24,458 nucleotides of DNA from Bacillota bacterium (GTDB lineage: Bacteria > Bacillota > Clostridia > Oscillospirales > Acutalibacteraceae), in NCBI GenBank assembly GCA_029007015.1, contig JAQXHB010000072.1:1-24458 (forward strand). The letters are read 5' to 3'. The position numbers and the translations under genes were made by a program. Numbering within the stretch: the first letter of the stretch is position 1; the number at the start of each line of letters is the position of its first letter. Below, piece after piece: positions 7,583 to 15,351 of the stretch. The notes under the pieces are model-generated. The model was not told the origin of the DNA. It made no database searches and was given only the letters and a program-made list of their open reading frames with translations.

Positions 7583-8008
7583 TTATTCGTCGCCGTCGCA
7601 GCAGTCACATTCATCGTCACAGCCGCAGTCGCACTCGTCAAAATCGAACTCAAGATGTGTGCCGCAGTTGGGGCACTCTACGCCGCCGTCGGCCAGCATA
7701 TCCTCGTCAACATAGATGATGTCGTTGCAAGCCGGGCACTCAACCTCATAGAAGTCCTCGTCACAGCAGTCGCAATCGTCATCATCATCGTAGAAATCGT
7801 CCTCGAGAGTGGCCAAATCCTCGTCAACAGTGTCGAGTTGCTCAGCCATCTCGGCAATCTCATCCTCGAGGTCTGCAACGGTCATGGCCAAATCGTCAAT
7901 AACATCCAGCAGAGCCAGCATCAACTTGCCCTGATTGTCTGATGCGTCAATATTCATACCCTCGGCAAGGCCCTTCAGGTAAGCGGACTTTTCGGTAAGA
8001 TTCATCAT
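7583..8008 (-). CDS. CD1247-like protein with zinc ribbon and acidic Cys-rich tail
   Basis: This 141-aa protein has an N-terminal helical region (1-65: LTEKSAYLKGLAEGMNID, then a likely coiled coil) that matches what I recall of the 'CD1247 N-terminal domain' clostridial family. An acidic stretch DDDDDCDCCDED is followed by a zinc ribbon with two CPxC knuckles (CPACNDIIYVDED...VECPNCGTHLEF). The last 18 residues, DFDECDCGCDDECDCCDGDE-like, are almost only Asp, Glu, Cys and Gly. The function is unknown; the composition suggests metal binding. The RBS is AAGGAGGA, 6 nt from ATG 8008; ATG 8005 is possible. It follows efp by 52 bp with no promoter seen, and ends at a terminator. Confidence 0.8.
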   Translation of the reverse strand: MMNLTEKSAYLKGLAEGMNIDASDNQGKLMLALLDVIDDLAMTVADLEDEIAEMAEQLDTVDEDLATLEDDFYDDDDDCDCCDEDFYEVECPACNDIIYVDEDMLADGGVECPNCGTHLEFDFDECDCGCDDECDCCDGDE

Positions 8009-8060
8009 GATACTCCTCCTTATAAATCAACCTGTATTAGGTTGTGCGTTTGAAAATAAT

Positions 8061-8618
8061 TTATGCGCGCTCCATATATTCGCCGGTACGGGTGTCGATG
8101 CGAATCATATCGCCCTCGTTGACAAAGAGGGGCACGCGAATCTCGGCACCGGTCTCGAGAGTTGCGGGCTTGGTCGCGTTGGTAGCGGTATTGCCGGCAA
8201 AGCCCGGCTCGGTAGCGGTAACCTGCAATTCAACAAAAGTAGGCGGCTCGATACCGAAGACATTGCCCTTGTATGAAAGCACCTTGCAGACCATATTCTC
8301 TTTGACAAACTTGAAGTTGTCGCCAAGTTCAGACTTGTTGATGGGAACCAACTCATAACTCTCCTGGTCCATGAAGTAATACAAATCGCCATCGTTGTAG
8401 GAATACTCCATGTCCTTTCTCTCGACAAAAGCGGTCGGGAACTTAGCGGTGGGATTGTAACTCTTTTCAACGACCGCGCCGGTAATAACATTCTTGGTCT
8501 TGGTGCGTACAAATGCCGCTCCCTTGCCCGGTTTAACATGCTGGAACTCAACAACCTGAAGTACGTTGCCGTCCTCCTCAAATGTTACGCCGTTACGGAA
8601 ATCACCTGCTGAAATCAT
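8061..8618 (-). CDS. efp: Elongation factor P
   Basis: At 185 aa this is the usual length. EF-P enters the ribosomal E site and relieves stalling at proline runs. The N-terminal KOW-like domain begins ISAGDFRNG and carries the modified-lysine loop KPGKGAAF with Lys at position 32, as in enzymes modified by beta-lysylation or aminopentanol chemistry; no modification gene is in the window. The central and C-terminal OB domains end RTGEYMERA, the family's normal C-terminus. GGAG lies 7 nt before the ATG. It has its own promoter and a hairpin leader, downstream of an M24 aminopeptidase gene, a common neighbour in Firmicutes. Confidence 0.98.
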   Translation of the reverse strand: MISAGDFRNGVTFEEDGNVLQVVEFQHVKPGKGAAFVRTKTKNVITGAVVEKSYNPTAKFPTAFVERKDMEYSYNDGDLYYFMDQESYELVPINKSELGDNFKFVKENMVCKVLSYKGNVFGIEPPTFVELQVTATEPGFAGNTATNATKPATLETGAEIRVPLFVNEGDMIRIDTRTGEYMERA

Positions 8619-8634
8619 TTAATTCTCCATTTCT

Positions 8635-8676
8635 CCGACGGTGGAGGGTGTGCCCCCGAAAGCGCTACACCGTCGG
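8635..8676 (-). promoter_or_regulatory. efp: Hairpin in the efp 5' leader
   Basis: CCGACGGTG (8635-8643) and CACCGTCGG (8668-8676) form a perfect 9-bp stem around a 24-nt loop, ending 16 bp before the efp ATG and close to its RBS. A competing smaller hairpin is possible around 8671-8681 (CCGTC/GACGG on either strand). No T-run follows, so it is not a simple terminator. Confidence 0.5.
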
Positions 8677-8732
8677 ACGGCGCTGTCGGTCACAAAGTGG
8701 CATACACACTCATATTAAAATTTAGCAATTTA

Positions 8733-8761
8733 ATTGTATAATAAAACAGCCCATATTTCAA
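8733..8761 (-). promoter_or_regulatory. efp: Sigma-A-type promoter for efp
   Basis: On the minus strand TTGAAA (8761-8756) and TACAAT (8738-8733) are separated by 17 bp, each one mismatch from consensus. The 5' UTR would be about 110 nt and contain the 8635-8676 hairpin. Confidence 0.7.
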
Positions 8762-8780
8762 GACTTTTTTGCAATTTTTG

Positions 8781-9842
8781 TCACAATATTATCAGTTGCC
8801 TATCGGCCTTGGTCAAATTAACACAGCCGTCAGCCGTTATCAGCGCCATGTCCTCCACCCTGACGCCAAAACGCGCAGGCAGATAGATGCCCGGCTCAAC
8901 AGTGACAATATTGCCGCTCTCAAGCACCGCCTCACTGCGCGGCGACAGATTGGGCAGTTCATGTATCTCCAGTCCCACTCCATGACCGGTGCTGTGATTG
9001 AATCGGTCGCCGTATCCGGCACTCTCAATTATTTCCCGTGCCGCGGCATCGGCATCGGCACATCTTACGCCGGCGCACAGCACCGACAGCGCCGCATCGC
9101 CCGCGCTGAGCACCGTTTGATAAACATGCCTCTGCTCATCGCTGACCCTTCCGACGGCGACCGTGCGGGTCATATCAGAGTGATAACCGCCATAAACGGC
9201 GCCGAAGTCCATGGTGACCAAGTCGCCCATTTCAATAACTTTGCCGCTTGGAACGCCGTGCGGCTTAGAAGTATTGGCGCCGGAAATGGCGATGGTCTCA
9301 AACGAAATGCCCTCTGCACCGCTGCGGCGCATGGCATATTCCAGTTCGGCCGCCAGTTCCAGTTCGGTGACACCCGCGCGAATAAATCCGAGCACATGCT
9401 CAAACGCCGCCTCGGCAATGCGCTGTGCCGCTGTGATGAGTCGAACTTCTGCATCGCCCTTGACAGTGCGCATCTGCTCGATTACACTGTCCAGCCGCTC
9501 ATCGGGCGAGGCGCCGTACTGCTTGAGCATATCTGACAACCGGCCGGCCTCGCGTACCGAAATTCGCGTCTCCAGAGCGGTGTGCCCGGCACCCATTTGG
9601 CCGAGCAGTTCGGGCAGTTGACGGCGCGCGTCGGTGAGCAGTTGCACCTCGCAGTCAAGTCCAGCGGCGGCGGCCGCCTCAAAGTATCGCCCGTCGGCCA
9701 GCAGAACGGCTCTGTCTCGACTGCATACAAAAATGCCGTCGGACATCTCAAAACCGCTCATATAACGGCGGCTGACCTCGCTTGTAATTACAGCGGCGTC
9801 AAAGTCGCTGTCGGCAAAAAGCGCCGCAACCCTACCGGTCAT
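8781..9842 (-). CDS. M24 family aminopeptidase (Xaa-Pro type)
   Basis: This 353-aa cytoplasmic metallopeptidase has an N-terminal creatinase-like domain (1-125) and a pita-bread catalytic domain. All five dimetal ligands are present: D212 (TMDFGAVY), D223 (YHSDMTRT), H287 (STGHGVGLEIHE), E316 (TVEPGIY) and E330 (VRVEDM). It likely removes residues N-terminal to proline from peptides. ATG at 9842 has GGAGGG upstream and overlaps the stop of the TIM-barrel gene by 4 nt (ATGA). The longer in-frame extension to 9938 is an Arg-rich shadow of that gene. It precedes efp, as in many Firmicutes, although 162 bp and a promoter lie between them. Confidence 0.95.
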   Translation of the reverse strand: MTGRVAALFADSDFDAAVITSEVSRRYMSGFEMSDGIFVCSRDRAVLLADGRYFEAAAAAGLDCEVQLLTDARRQLPELLGQMGAGHTALETRISVREAGRLSDMLKQYGASPDERLDSVIEQMRTVKGDAEVRLITAAQRIAEAAFEHVLGFIRAGVTELELAAELEYAMRRSGAEGISFETIAISGANTSKPHGVPSGKVIEMGDLVTMDFGAVYGGYHSDMTRTVAVGRVSDEQRHVYQTVLSAGDAALSVLCAGVRCADADAAAREIIESAGYGDRFNHSTGHGVGLEIHELPNLSPRSEAVLESGNIVTVEPGIYLPARFGVRVEDMALITADGCVNLTKADRQLIIL

Positions 9843-10702
9843 ATTCTTATCCCTCCGGCGGCGATATACATCTCTTTCATCGCCTTTGCGTCCTCGGCCT
9901 GTGTGCCGGCCGACTCGCAAATGACGGTCGGCTCGCATCCACGGCGAACTATCAGTTCGGCCAGCGGCTCAAAATCAGGCCCGTACATATTATCCGCAAA
10001 GGTAAGATGGCGCACCTCACCGCCGTCGCTGTATTCGATTTTGGAAAAGTGGGCGTGAAATTTGCGCATGCGCTCATTACCGAGCGCATTTTCAACGGTG
10101 TCAAGCACAGCGGCAAACTGCTCGCTGCTGTTGACGCCGCCGTGCGTGCGCGCATTCAAGTGGCCGAAATCAATGCACGGTACAACCCGCTCATCAACAC
10201 TGCACAGCCGCATCACCTCGTCCAAATCGCCCAATTGATTGATTTTGCCCATTGTTTCGGGGCAGACAGTTATGTGACCCAGCCCGTTTTCATCAAGCGC
10301 TCTTATGGCGCGGCTGAATGTTTCAACCGCCAAATTCATTGCATAACCGCGCTCAAACTTACCCTTGCCGCCCGGGTGAACGACAATTCGCGTCGCGCCC
10401 ATGTAATCGGCGGCGCGTGCGCTGTTCAAAATGTAGTTTACCGAATTGTCACGCTTTGTCTCCTCGGCGGCGGCAAGCGAAATGTAATAGGGCGCATGCA
10501 AACTCAGGCGCACCCCGTGTTCTGACGCAACTGCACCGAGTTGACGCGCCTTTTCCTCACCGATATTGACGCCGCGGCCACACTGATACTCAAAGCAGTC
10601 CAGTCCCATCCTGACGATGTATTCGGGCACATCGAGACTTGACTTGTACCCCATAGCCGCAAAACTGTCAGAATTGCCGGCAGGTCCGAAAAATGCCGCC
10701 AT
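9839..10702 (-). CDS. Endonuclease IV-like TIM-barrel metalloprotein (AP endonuclease family 2)
   Basis: This 287-aa protein has the fold and most zinc ligands of endonuclease IV, which cleaves DNA at abasic sites. Ligands by position: H69 (SLHAPYY), H109 (VVHPGG), E149 (CPETMGK), D178 and H181 (CIDFGHLNAR), H216 or H218 (FHAHFS), H232 (EVRHL) and E263 (CESAG). These line up with E. coli Nfo H69, H109, E145, D179, H182, H216, H231 and E261. The Nfo D229 position appears to be Val230 here, with Glu229 next to it. It could act on DNA or be a sugar isomerase-type relative. ATG at 10702, 1 nt past the yqeG stop with AGGGGTGA upstream, is preferred over GTG 10711. Confidence 0.85.
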   Translation of the reverse strand: MAAFFGPAGNSDSFAAMGYKSSLDVPEYIVRMGLDCFEYQCGRGVNIGEEKARQLGAVASEHGVRLSLHAPYYISLAAAEETKRDNSVNYILNSARAADYMGATRIVVHPGGKGKFERGYAMNLAVETFSRAIRALDENGLGHITVCPETMGKINQLGDLDEVMRLCSVDERVVPCIDFGHLNARTHGGVNSSEQFAAVLDTVENALGNERMRKFHAHFSKIEYSDGGEVRHLTFADNMYGPDFEPLAELIVRRGCEPTVICESAGTQAEDAKAMKEMYIAAGGIRI

Positions 10703-10703
10703 A

Positions 10704-11204
10704 TCATTCACCCCTATAATCCTTATATTTCCTTAAAAGTACCCTTTCTATTCTGCGGCGTACCTTAAAACTCCGGCCGCTTTCCGGCAGTGCCGGCTCA
10801 ACAAGCACGCCGCGCACGCCGCACAGATTGGCGCCCAGCATATCGGTAAACAACTGGTCGCCCACCAAAATCACCTCTTTGCGCCGCAGGCCGAGCCGCT
10901 TAACGGCGCGCATAACGCCAAACGGCAGCGGTTTGAGTCCCACGGAGATATACTCAATGCCGAGCCTATCTGCAAAGGGCGCCACCCGTCTTGAGCGTGC
11001 ATTGGACAGTATGGTCAGTTTGATGCCGGCCGCGCGCATTTCACTCAGCCAGTCGGTCACACCGTCAAGCGGCTGCTGAGCATGATGGGTTGACAGCGTA
11101 TTGTCAACATCAAGCACAATTCCGCGCGCGCCGAGGTCGGCCAGCATTTGCGGTGTGATATCGTAAACGCGGTGCAATATGAGGTGCGGCTTGAATAATA
11201 ACAT
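10704..11204 (-). CDS. yqeG: YqeG family HAD IIIA-type phosphatase
   Basis: This 166-aa HAD-superfamily protein starts LLFKPHLILHRVYDITP, typical of YqeG. HAD motif I is LDVDNTL with D32 and D34, motif II ILSNA with S67, motif III K91 in GLKPLP, and motif IV GDQLFTDMLGAN with D116 and D121. All catalytic residues are present; relatives are near phosphatidylglycerolphosphate phosphatases, but the bacterial substrate is not settled. ATG at 11204 has GGAGTG upstream. It heads the run yqeG, endonuclease IV-like, M24, with coupled junctions. Upstream lies only the rpsU terminator; a weak TATATT at 11216-11221 might serve as its -10. Confidence 0.92.
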   Translation of the reverse strand: MLLFKPHLILHRVYDITPQMLADLGARGIVLDVDNTLSTHHAQQPLDGVTDWLSEMRAAGIKLTILSNARSRRVAPFADRLGIEYISVGLKPLPFGVMRAVKRLGLRRKEVILVGDQLFTDMLGANLCGVRGVLVEPALPESGRSFKVRRRIERVLLRKYKDYRGE

Positions 11205-11225
11205 ATGAACACTCCAATATACACA

Positions 11226-11252
11226 AAAAAGTGGCTGTTAAAGCCACTTTTT
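11226..11252 (-). terminator. Terminator of rpsU
   Basis: AAAAAGTGGCT (11226-11236) pairs perfectly with AGCCACTTTTT (11242-11252) around a 5-nt loop. On the minus strand the stem ends in a T-run (complement of 11225-11230). It lies 20 bp after the rpsU stop and 21 bp before the yqeG ATG. Confidence 0.85.
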
Positions 11253-11272
11253 ATGCAAAGTTATTTTGCCGC

Positions 11273-11449
11273 TCAGCGATATTTACGCTTGCGGGCTGCC
11301 TCAGACTTCTTCTTACGCTTAACAGAAGGCTTTTCATAGTGTTCTCTCTTGCGAACCTCTTGTATAACACCGTCTCTGTTGGTAGCTCTCTTGAAGCGTC
11401 TGAGCGCATTCTCTAAAGATTCATTTTCTTTCAAACGCACTTGGCTCAT
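11273..11449 (-). CDS. rpsU: 30S ribosomal protein S21
   Basis: This 58-aa basic protein reads MSQVRLKENESLENALRRFK at the start, then RDGVIQEVRKREHYEKPSVK and a Lys/Arg-rich tail ending RKRKYR. Length and sequence fit bacterial S21, which sits on the 30S platform near the anti-Shine-Dalgarno end of 16S rRNA. The RBS GGAGGGAGGG is unusually strong. A consensus promoter lies 74 bp upstream and a terminator directly downstream, so it can be made as a single-gene transcript, although transcripts from rnmV could also reach it. Confidence 0.97.
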   Translation of the reverse strand: MSQVRLKENESLENALRRFKRATNRDGVIQEVRKREHYEKPSVKRKKKSEAARKRKYR

Positions 11450-11522
11450 CTATATCCCTCCCTCCGAAGTAAACAGAGGCTTAAGCCGGTGAAACCGACC
11501 TAATTCTTATAACACATATTGC

Positions 11523-11552
11523 ATTATACAATGAACAGATATAAAATGTCAA
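11523..11552 (-). promoter_or_regulatory. rpsU: Strong sigma-A promoter for rpsU
   Basis: On the minus strand a perfect TTGACA (11552-11547) and perfect TATAAT (11528-11523) are separated by 18 bp. The -35 lies 8 bp after the stop of the RNase M5-like gene. The leader of about 65 nt contains GTCGGT-TTC-ACCGGC (one G-U) and the palindrome GGCTTAAGCC before the RBS. Confidence 0.85.
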
Positions 11553-11559
11553 GAGTAAT

Positions 11560-12186
11560 TTATATATTTTGCCCATTATTATCAACTTTTTTCACTGGCA
11601 ACCGACTTTTTGCGTCGTTTACGGCCTGCTTATATTGCTCATAAGTCAGCAAATACGCCACCGCCTCGGGTATCATATTGGCCGATATTTTGGACGGCAA
11701 ACCGACCGTGCGCAGAAATTCAGCTCGCAAAGAAGCCGAGTTTTTGCCGCCGTACAGTCCGTCGCGGTAGAGGTCCAGTTTGGTTATAACTTGCCTCGGC
11801 TCGCCGCCGTCAGCCGTTACACCTGCCGCCGCAAGTGCCACCTCGATAACGCCGGCATCAACCCCCTCAACGCCCAGAAGCCCCTCAGCGGACGGCTCCG
11901 ATTTTCGCCGCTCCTTGCCGACAATCTCGGGGATATATACATTCTTAACTGAGCCGCCGCGAACACAACCGGACAGATATGAGCGAATTTTAAATCCAGC
12001 CGAATCGCTGTCGGTCATGATAATTATTCCGCGTGTCTTGGCCAGTTGCTCAATAAATTTGCGCTTCTCCCTATCCTTGAAAATACGAAAACCGTCGGTA
12101 GTCAGTATCAGCGTATCTATTACGCTCTGCAATCTGATTTTGTCGTATTTGCCCTCAACGATGACCGCTTCTCTCAGTTTGATCAT
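11560..12186 (-). CDS. rnmV: Toprim-domain RNase M5-like protein (with DUF4093-like C-terminus)
   Basis: This 208-aa protein has an N-terminal toprim domain: VIVEGKYD (E11), then GIIIMTDSDSAGFKIR (D59, D61), with LGVEGVD at about 104-110 as in RNase M5. RNase M5 matures 5S rRNA in Firmicutes. The C-terminal 90 residues fit the DUF4093 region that follows the toprim domain in clostridial proteins. Classical rnmV lies next to ksgA; here it lies after holA, so the symbol is less certain than the fold. It starts inside the holA stop (ATGA, 12183-12186), which implies coupled translation. No terminator is seen between it and the rpsU promoter. Confidence 0.8.
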   Translation of the reverse strand: MIKLREAVIVEGKYDKIRLQSVIDTLILTTDGFRIFKDREKRKFIEQLAKTRGIIIMTDSDSAGFKIRSYLSGCVRGGSVKNVYIPEIVGKERRKSEPSAEGLLGVEGVDAGVIEVALAAAGVTADGGEPRQVITKLDLYRDGLYGGKNSASLRAEFLRTVGLPSKISANMIPEAVAYLLTYEQYKQAVNDAKSRLPVKKVDNNGQNI

Positions 12187-13226
12187 GTGTTTTGACCCGC
12201 CGCAATGCGTATGAGACGCACCAATACCTCTTGCACGGCCGTAATGGGGTCACACACGGAATTTTTGAGTGACACATCGGCGGCCGCCAGCACATCAAGC
12301 GACTCTCTGACCGACGAAAGCGGCATACCGCGCACATTTTGTGCGGCATTTTTTAACTTGAAAGTCTTGTCGCCGTAGCCGAAATCCTTGGCAATACTCT
12401 CGGGCCGTATGCCCTGGGTGTCGGCAACTTTAGCACGGTACATGTCGACATATGTCGCTGAAAGCGCCGATATGATGCCGATCGGTTCGGTACGCTGATT
12501 TATCAAATCGTCGCATATACTCATCACTTTGTCGCTGTTTCCGGCGCAAATGGCCTTGGTCAAATGATAGGCAGAAGCGTCAAGGGTCTTGACCGCGACC
12601 GCATCGACATCCTCGACCGTTATTGCTCTGCGGCCGGTATAGTCGAACAGTTTGTCGGCCTCGCTGAGCAAATTGTCCAGTCCGACACCGCACAAATCAA
12701 TAAGGTGCCGCGCAACAGTCGGCTGCATATTGCACCCGCGCGACGCCGCCCTACGGCAGATTATCTGCGCCAGTTCGCCCGTCTCCTTGCGGTTGAGTTC
12801 GACGGCAAATCCGTACTTTTTGAAGTGCTCCAGCACGCCGCGGCACTTTGATGACGATTTAGCATTAAACTGGTCATTTTCAAACCGAAAGATGAGCACG
12901 CACGACTCATTGCGGTATTCTACCAATTCTTTTATCAGTTTCAGGTCAGCCTCACCGGCCTGCGCAAACGGATAGTCACACACCTCGACAAAGGTGTACT
13001 CGCTCATCATCGGCAGAGTTTCAACGGCGCCGGCCAGCTCGTCCGCCTTGACGGCTCCGCTGAAGCGGTGAATGTTGAACACTTCCATGCCGGTGACCGC
13101 CTTACTGCCGAGCCGCTCGGCGTAAAAGCGAGACAAATAAACCTCGTTGCCGTATAAAAGATAGGCGCCGCCGAAGTTGCCGCTCTTGAGCCTATCGACA
13201 AGTTCGCGTTCAGTTATCGAAGCCAT
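12183..13226 (-). CDS. holA: DNA polymerase III delta subunit
   Basis: At 347 aa this is the normal length for the clamp-loader delta subunit that opens the sliding clamp. The N-terminal domain reads GAYLLYGNEVYLSRFYAERL and TFVEVCDYP; the middle has ELAQIICRRAASRGCNM and the delta-typical DLCGVGLDNLLSEADKLFDY; the C-terminal collar domain has AYHLTKAI and PIGIISALSATYVDMYRAK. ATG at 13226 has GGAGGG 6 nt upstream and gives the normal N-terminus (ASITERELVDRL); a longer frame to 13256 lacks support. It overlaps the comEC 3' end by 17 nt, and comEC next to holA is common in Firmicutes. Confidence 0.95.
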   Translation of the reverse strand: MASITERELVDRLKSGNFGGAYLLYGNEVYLSRFYAERLGSKAVTGMEVFNIHRFSGAVKADELAGAVETLPMMSEYTFVEVCDYPFAQAGEADLKLIKELVEYRNESCVLIFRFENDQFNAKSSSKCRGVLEHFKKYGFAVELNRKETGELAQIICRRAASRGCNMQPTVARHLIDLCGVGLDNLLSEADKLFDYTGRRAITVEDVDAVAVKTLDASAYHLTKAICAGNSDKVMSICDDLINQRTEPIGIISALSATYVDMYRAKVADTQGIRPESIAKDFGYGDKTFKLKNAAQNVRGMPLSSVRESLDVLAAADVSLKNSVCDPITAVQEVLVRLIRIAAGQNT

Positions 13227-15348
13227 CCCGTTCCCTCCTGAAATAAATTTTATCATTTCCGTACACGCTGACCGTTATACTTCCGCGCCCGCCGGTATAC
13301 ATACTCTCAATGCCGCGCCCGGCCAACACCCCTGCCTCATGCAGTCCGTGCGAAACTCTGCAGACAACTGCCTTATCGGCCGATACATTAACATCGCCCA
13401 GACGCGTGAACAAAACATCTGCACCGCCAAGTGATGTCGCCCGTCGGTCAAAGGCAACAAGGAATGTCTTGCCGTAAGCACTGATGCTAACGCCGACGCC
13501 CACACTAACCGAAATATCGGCCACGCCCCACATATTGAATGTCATGTTTTCTAACTCTATTATACCTGACGGCGGCTGATTGGCAAGTACGTTTTTATCA
13601 CCGCAAATGACCTCTGACGGACTGCACAGTTTTGCAAGCAAATTGGCGCCGCCGATGATATTGGGACTATCGCCCGGCAGTATCAGCAAATCGACCCGGC
13701 TCGCACCAAGCCCGTCAAGAGTACGGTCAATTGTAACCGCCTCATTGTTATCGGCGCCGCTTCCAATTATCACGGCGTGTGAGCGATATGACAATACCAC
13801 GCACATGCCGCTGTCGGTGTCAACTGCGGTCAGGCGCACAGCGACAGCCTGCGCCGCAAGTCCAACCGTCGACAGCATAACAACTGCCGACGCAGTTACG
13901 GCAGAAACAGCGATGCGCACCCTCTTTGACTTGCAAACGGTAAAGGCAGCCGCAGCTAGCAACAGCAGAGATATGCACAGAAACATTGCATCGCCGGCAA
14001 TACGCACCGATGACATTTGACTGCCTCCGACAGTCTTAAACACCGCAATGCACACTCGCGCGACCGCTTTGGCCGCCGACATAACGGCCGATGCGCCAAG
14101 CGGCCAAAAACTGATACATTCTGCCGCCATTCCCAGTGACAGAAGCAGCGTCAGCGGATAAAACAACACAATATTTGTCGGAATGCTGAACACAGACAGC
14201 GTGCCGAAATTGGTCAGTACAATCGGCACAGTAAGTATCTGTGCTGACACCGTGACGGCAAAGGCCGCCCACAGTTTGCGCACCGCGCGGTTCTTAAACG
14301 GACAGTGGTGTTTGATGCGCGGAGCAATTATAATTATGCCGGCCGTTGATAGCACCGACAGCATGAAGCCCACCGACATGACATAAAACGGATTGACAAA
14401 GAGCATGACAGTAACGGCAACGGCCAGCGATGACAGACCGTCTGATCGCTGCACAACGGCTACGCCGAGCAGATAAATGAGCATGGTTATTCCGGCGCGT
14501 ATTATTGACGGAGTAAAGCCGACGAGCGCCATCATCAGCACGACCGCCGGCATACACATAGCCGCTGACAGTCGGCGCCCGAAACGCCTGAACACCACCG
14601 ATAGCAGGCTGATAATCACGCTCAAATGTGCACCCGACACGACAGTCATATGACTCAATCCGCATGCTCTGATTGCGTCATGCAGTTCATGACTCATCTC
14701 GTTGGTCTGACCGAGGGTAACGCCGCTGATAATAGCCGCTTCATCACCCGAAGCATACCGGCTGACAGTCGAGCACATATACTCCCTGAGCTTGACGGCA
14801 TATCCGTACAGAGTATCCTCATTGCCAATGACAGTCAAACGGTCGCCGCTGTAATTATCCACATAAGCGCTGATATAAATATTATCGACGTAATAACCGG
14901 TGCCGTTATCAAAGAAATGCACCCGCGCCGTGAAGCAATCGCCGTAATTAAGTTCGAGGTCGCTTCCCGAATAAATCAAAAATTTAAACCCCGGGCTGAC
15001 ATCGGCATCAATCTCGGTACATTTGACCTCATAAATATACCTGCCGTCACTCACCCGAGGCTTTTCACACGCGCGGCAGGCGACAAAGGTACTTTGCCCG
15101 TCGAGCATGCTAACCGGCTCGGCGCAATATACGGCGCGTGCACTGAATATCACAAGGCCGAGCGCGGCTGTCGCCATTACGGCAGCCACTGATCGGCCGA
15201 GTTTATTACGCAAAATAATTATGACGACAGCGGTAGCCGCCAGCAGTACCGCCGCAATAACAGACGCCGCCACGGCACCGACAAATGATGCCGTCGAAAC
15301 AGAAACAAAAAGTATTACACCAAGTACAGCTACCGGGCGCTCGCGCAT
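13210..15348 (-). CDS. comEC: ComEC/Rec2-type DNA uptake channel with degenerate C-terminal domain
   Basis: This 712-aa membrane protein would carry single-stranded DNA across the membrane during transformation. It has N-terminal helices, an OB-like region (about 80-180), the competence-domain signature SGVTLGQTNEMSHELHDAIRACGLSHMTVVSGAHLSVII (about 208-245) and many helices to about 500. The C-terminal region (505-712) has the position of the metallo-beta-lactamase domain but lacks its ligands: the usual DVGQGD is DTDSGM (510-515), and the usual His/Asp motif before IGG is LPGDSPNIIGG (557-567). Apt-type gene ends 3 nt upstream and no clear RBS precedes ATG 15348, so translation is probably coupled. 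No other competence gene is in the window. Confidence 0.9.
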   Translation of the reverse strand: MRERPVAVLGVILFVSVSTASFVGAVAASVIAAVLLAATAVVIIILRNKLGRSVAAVMATAALGLVIFSARAVYCAEPVSMLDGQSTFVACRACEKPRVSDGRYIYEVKCTEIDADVSPGFKFLIYSGSDLELNYGDCFTARVHFFDNGTGYYVDNIYISAYVDNYSGDRLTVIGNEDTLYGYAVKLREYMCSTVSRYASGDEAAIISGVTLGQTNEMSHELHDAIRACGLSHMTVVSGAHLSVIISLLSVVFRRFGRRLSAAMCMPAVVLMMALVGFTPSIIRAGITMLIYLLGVAVVQRSDGLSSLAVAVTVMLFVNPFYVMSVGFMLSVLSTAGIIIIAPRIKHHCPFKNRAVRKLWAAFAVTVSAQILTVPIVLTNFGTLSVFSIPTNIVLFYPLTLLLSLGMAAECISFWPLGASAVMSAAKAVARVCIAVFKTVGGSQMSSVRIAGDAMFLCISLLLLAAAAFTVCKSKRVRIAVSAVTASAVVMLSTVGLAAQAVAVRLTAVDTDSGMCVVLSYRSHAVIIGSGADNNEAVTIDRTLDGLGASRVDLLILPGDSPNIIGGANLLAKLCSPSEVICGDKNVLANQPPSGIIELENMTFNMWGVADISVSVGVGVSISAYGKTFLVAFDRRATSLGGADVLFTRLGDVNVSADKAVVCRVSHGLHEAGVLAGRGIESMYTGGRGSITVSVYGNDKIYFRRERDGFDN

Positions 15349-15351
15349 GAT

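Noticed and set aside
7583..7650. Frameshift or low-complexity artefact explaining the Cys/Asp tail
   Set aside because: The reading frame is continuous, the stop is followed at once by a terminator, and the zinc ribbon upstream is in the same frame.
8769..9536. 255-aa plus-strand ORF
   Set aside because: It lies opposite the M24 peptidase, whose metal ligands are all intact, and its translation has no recognisable domain.
11216..11241. Promoter for yqeG inside the rpsU terminator (TTAACA and TATATT)
   Set aside because: The spacing is only 14 bp and no better -35 exists, so it is not called; read-through of the terminator may supply yqeG.
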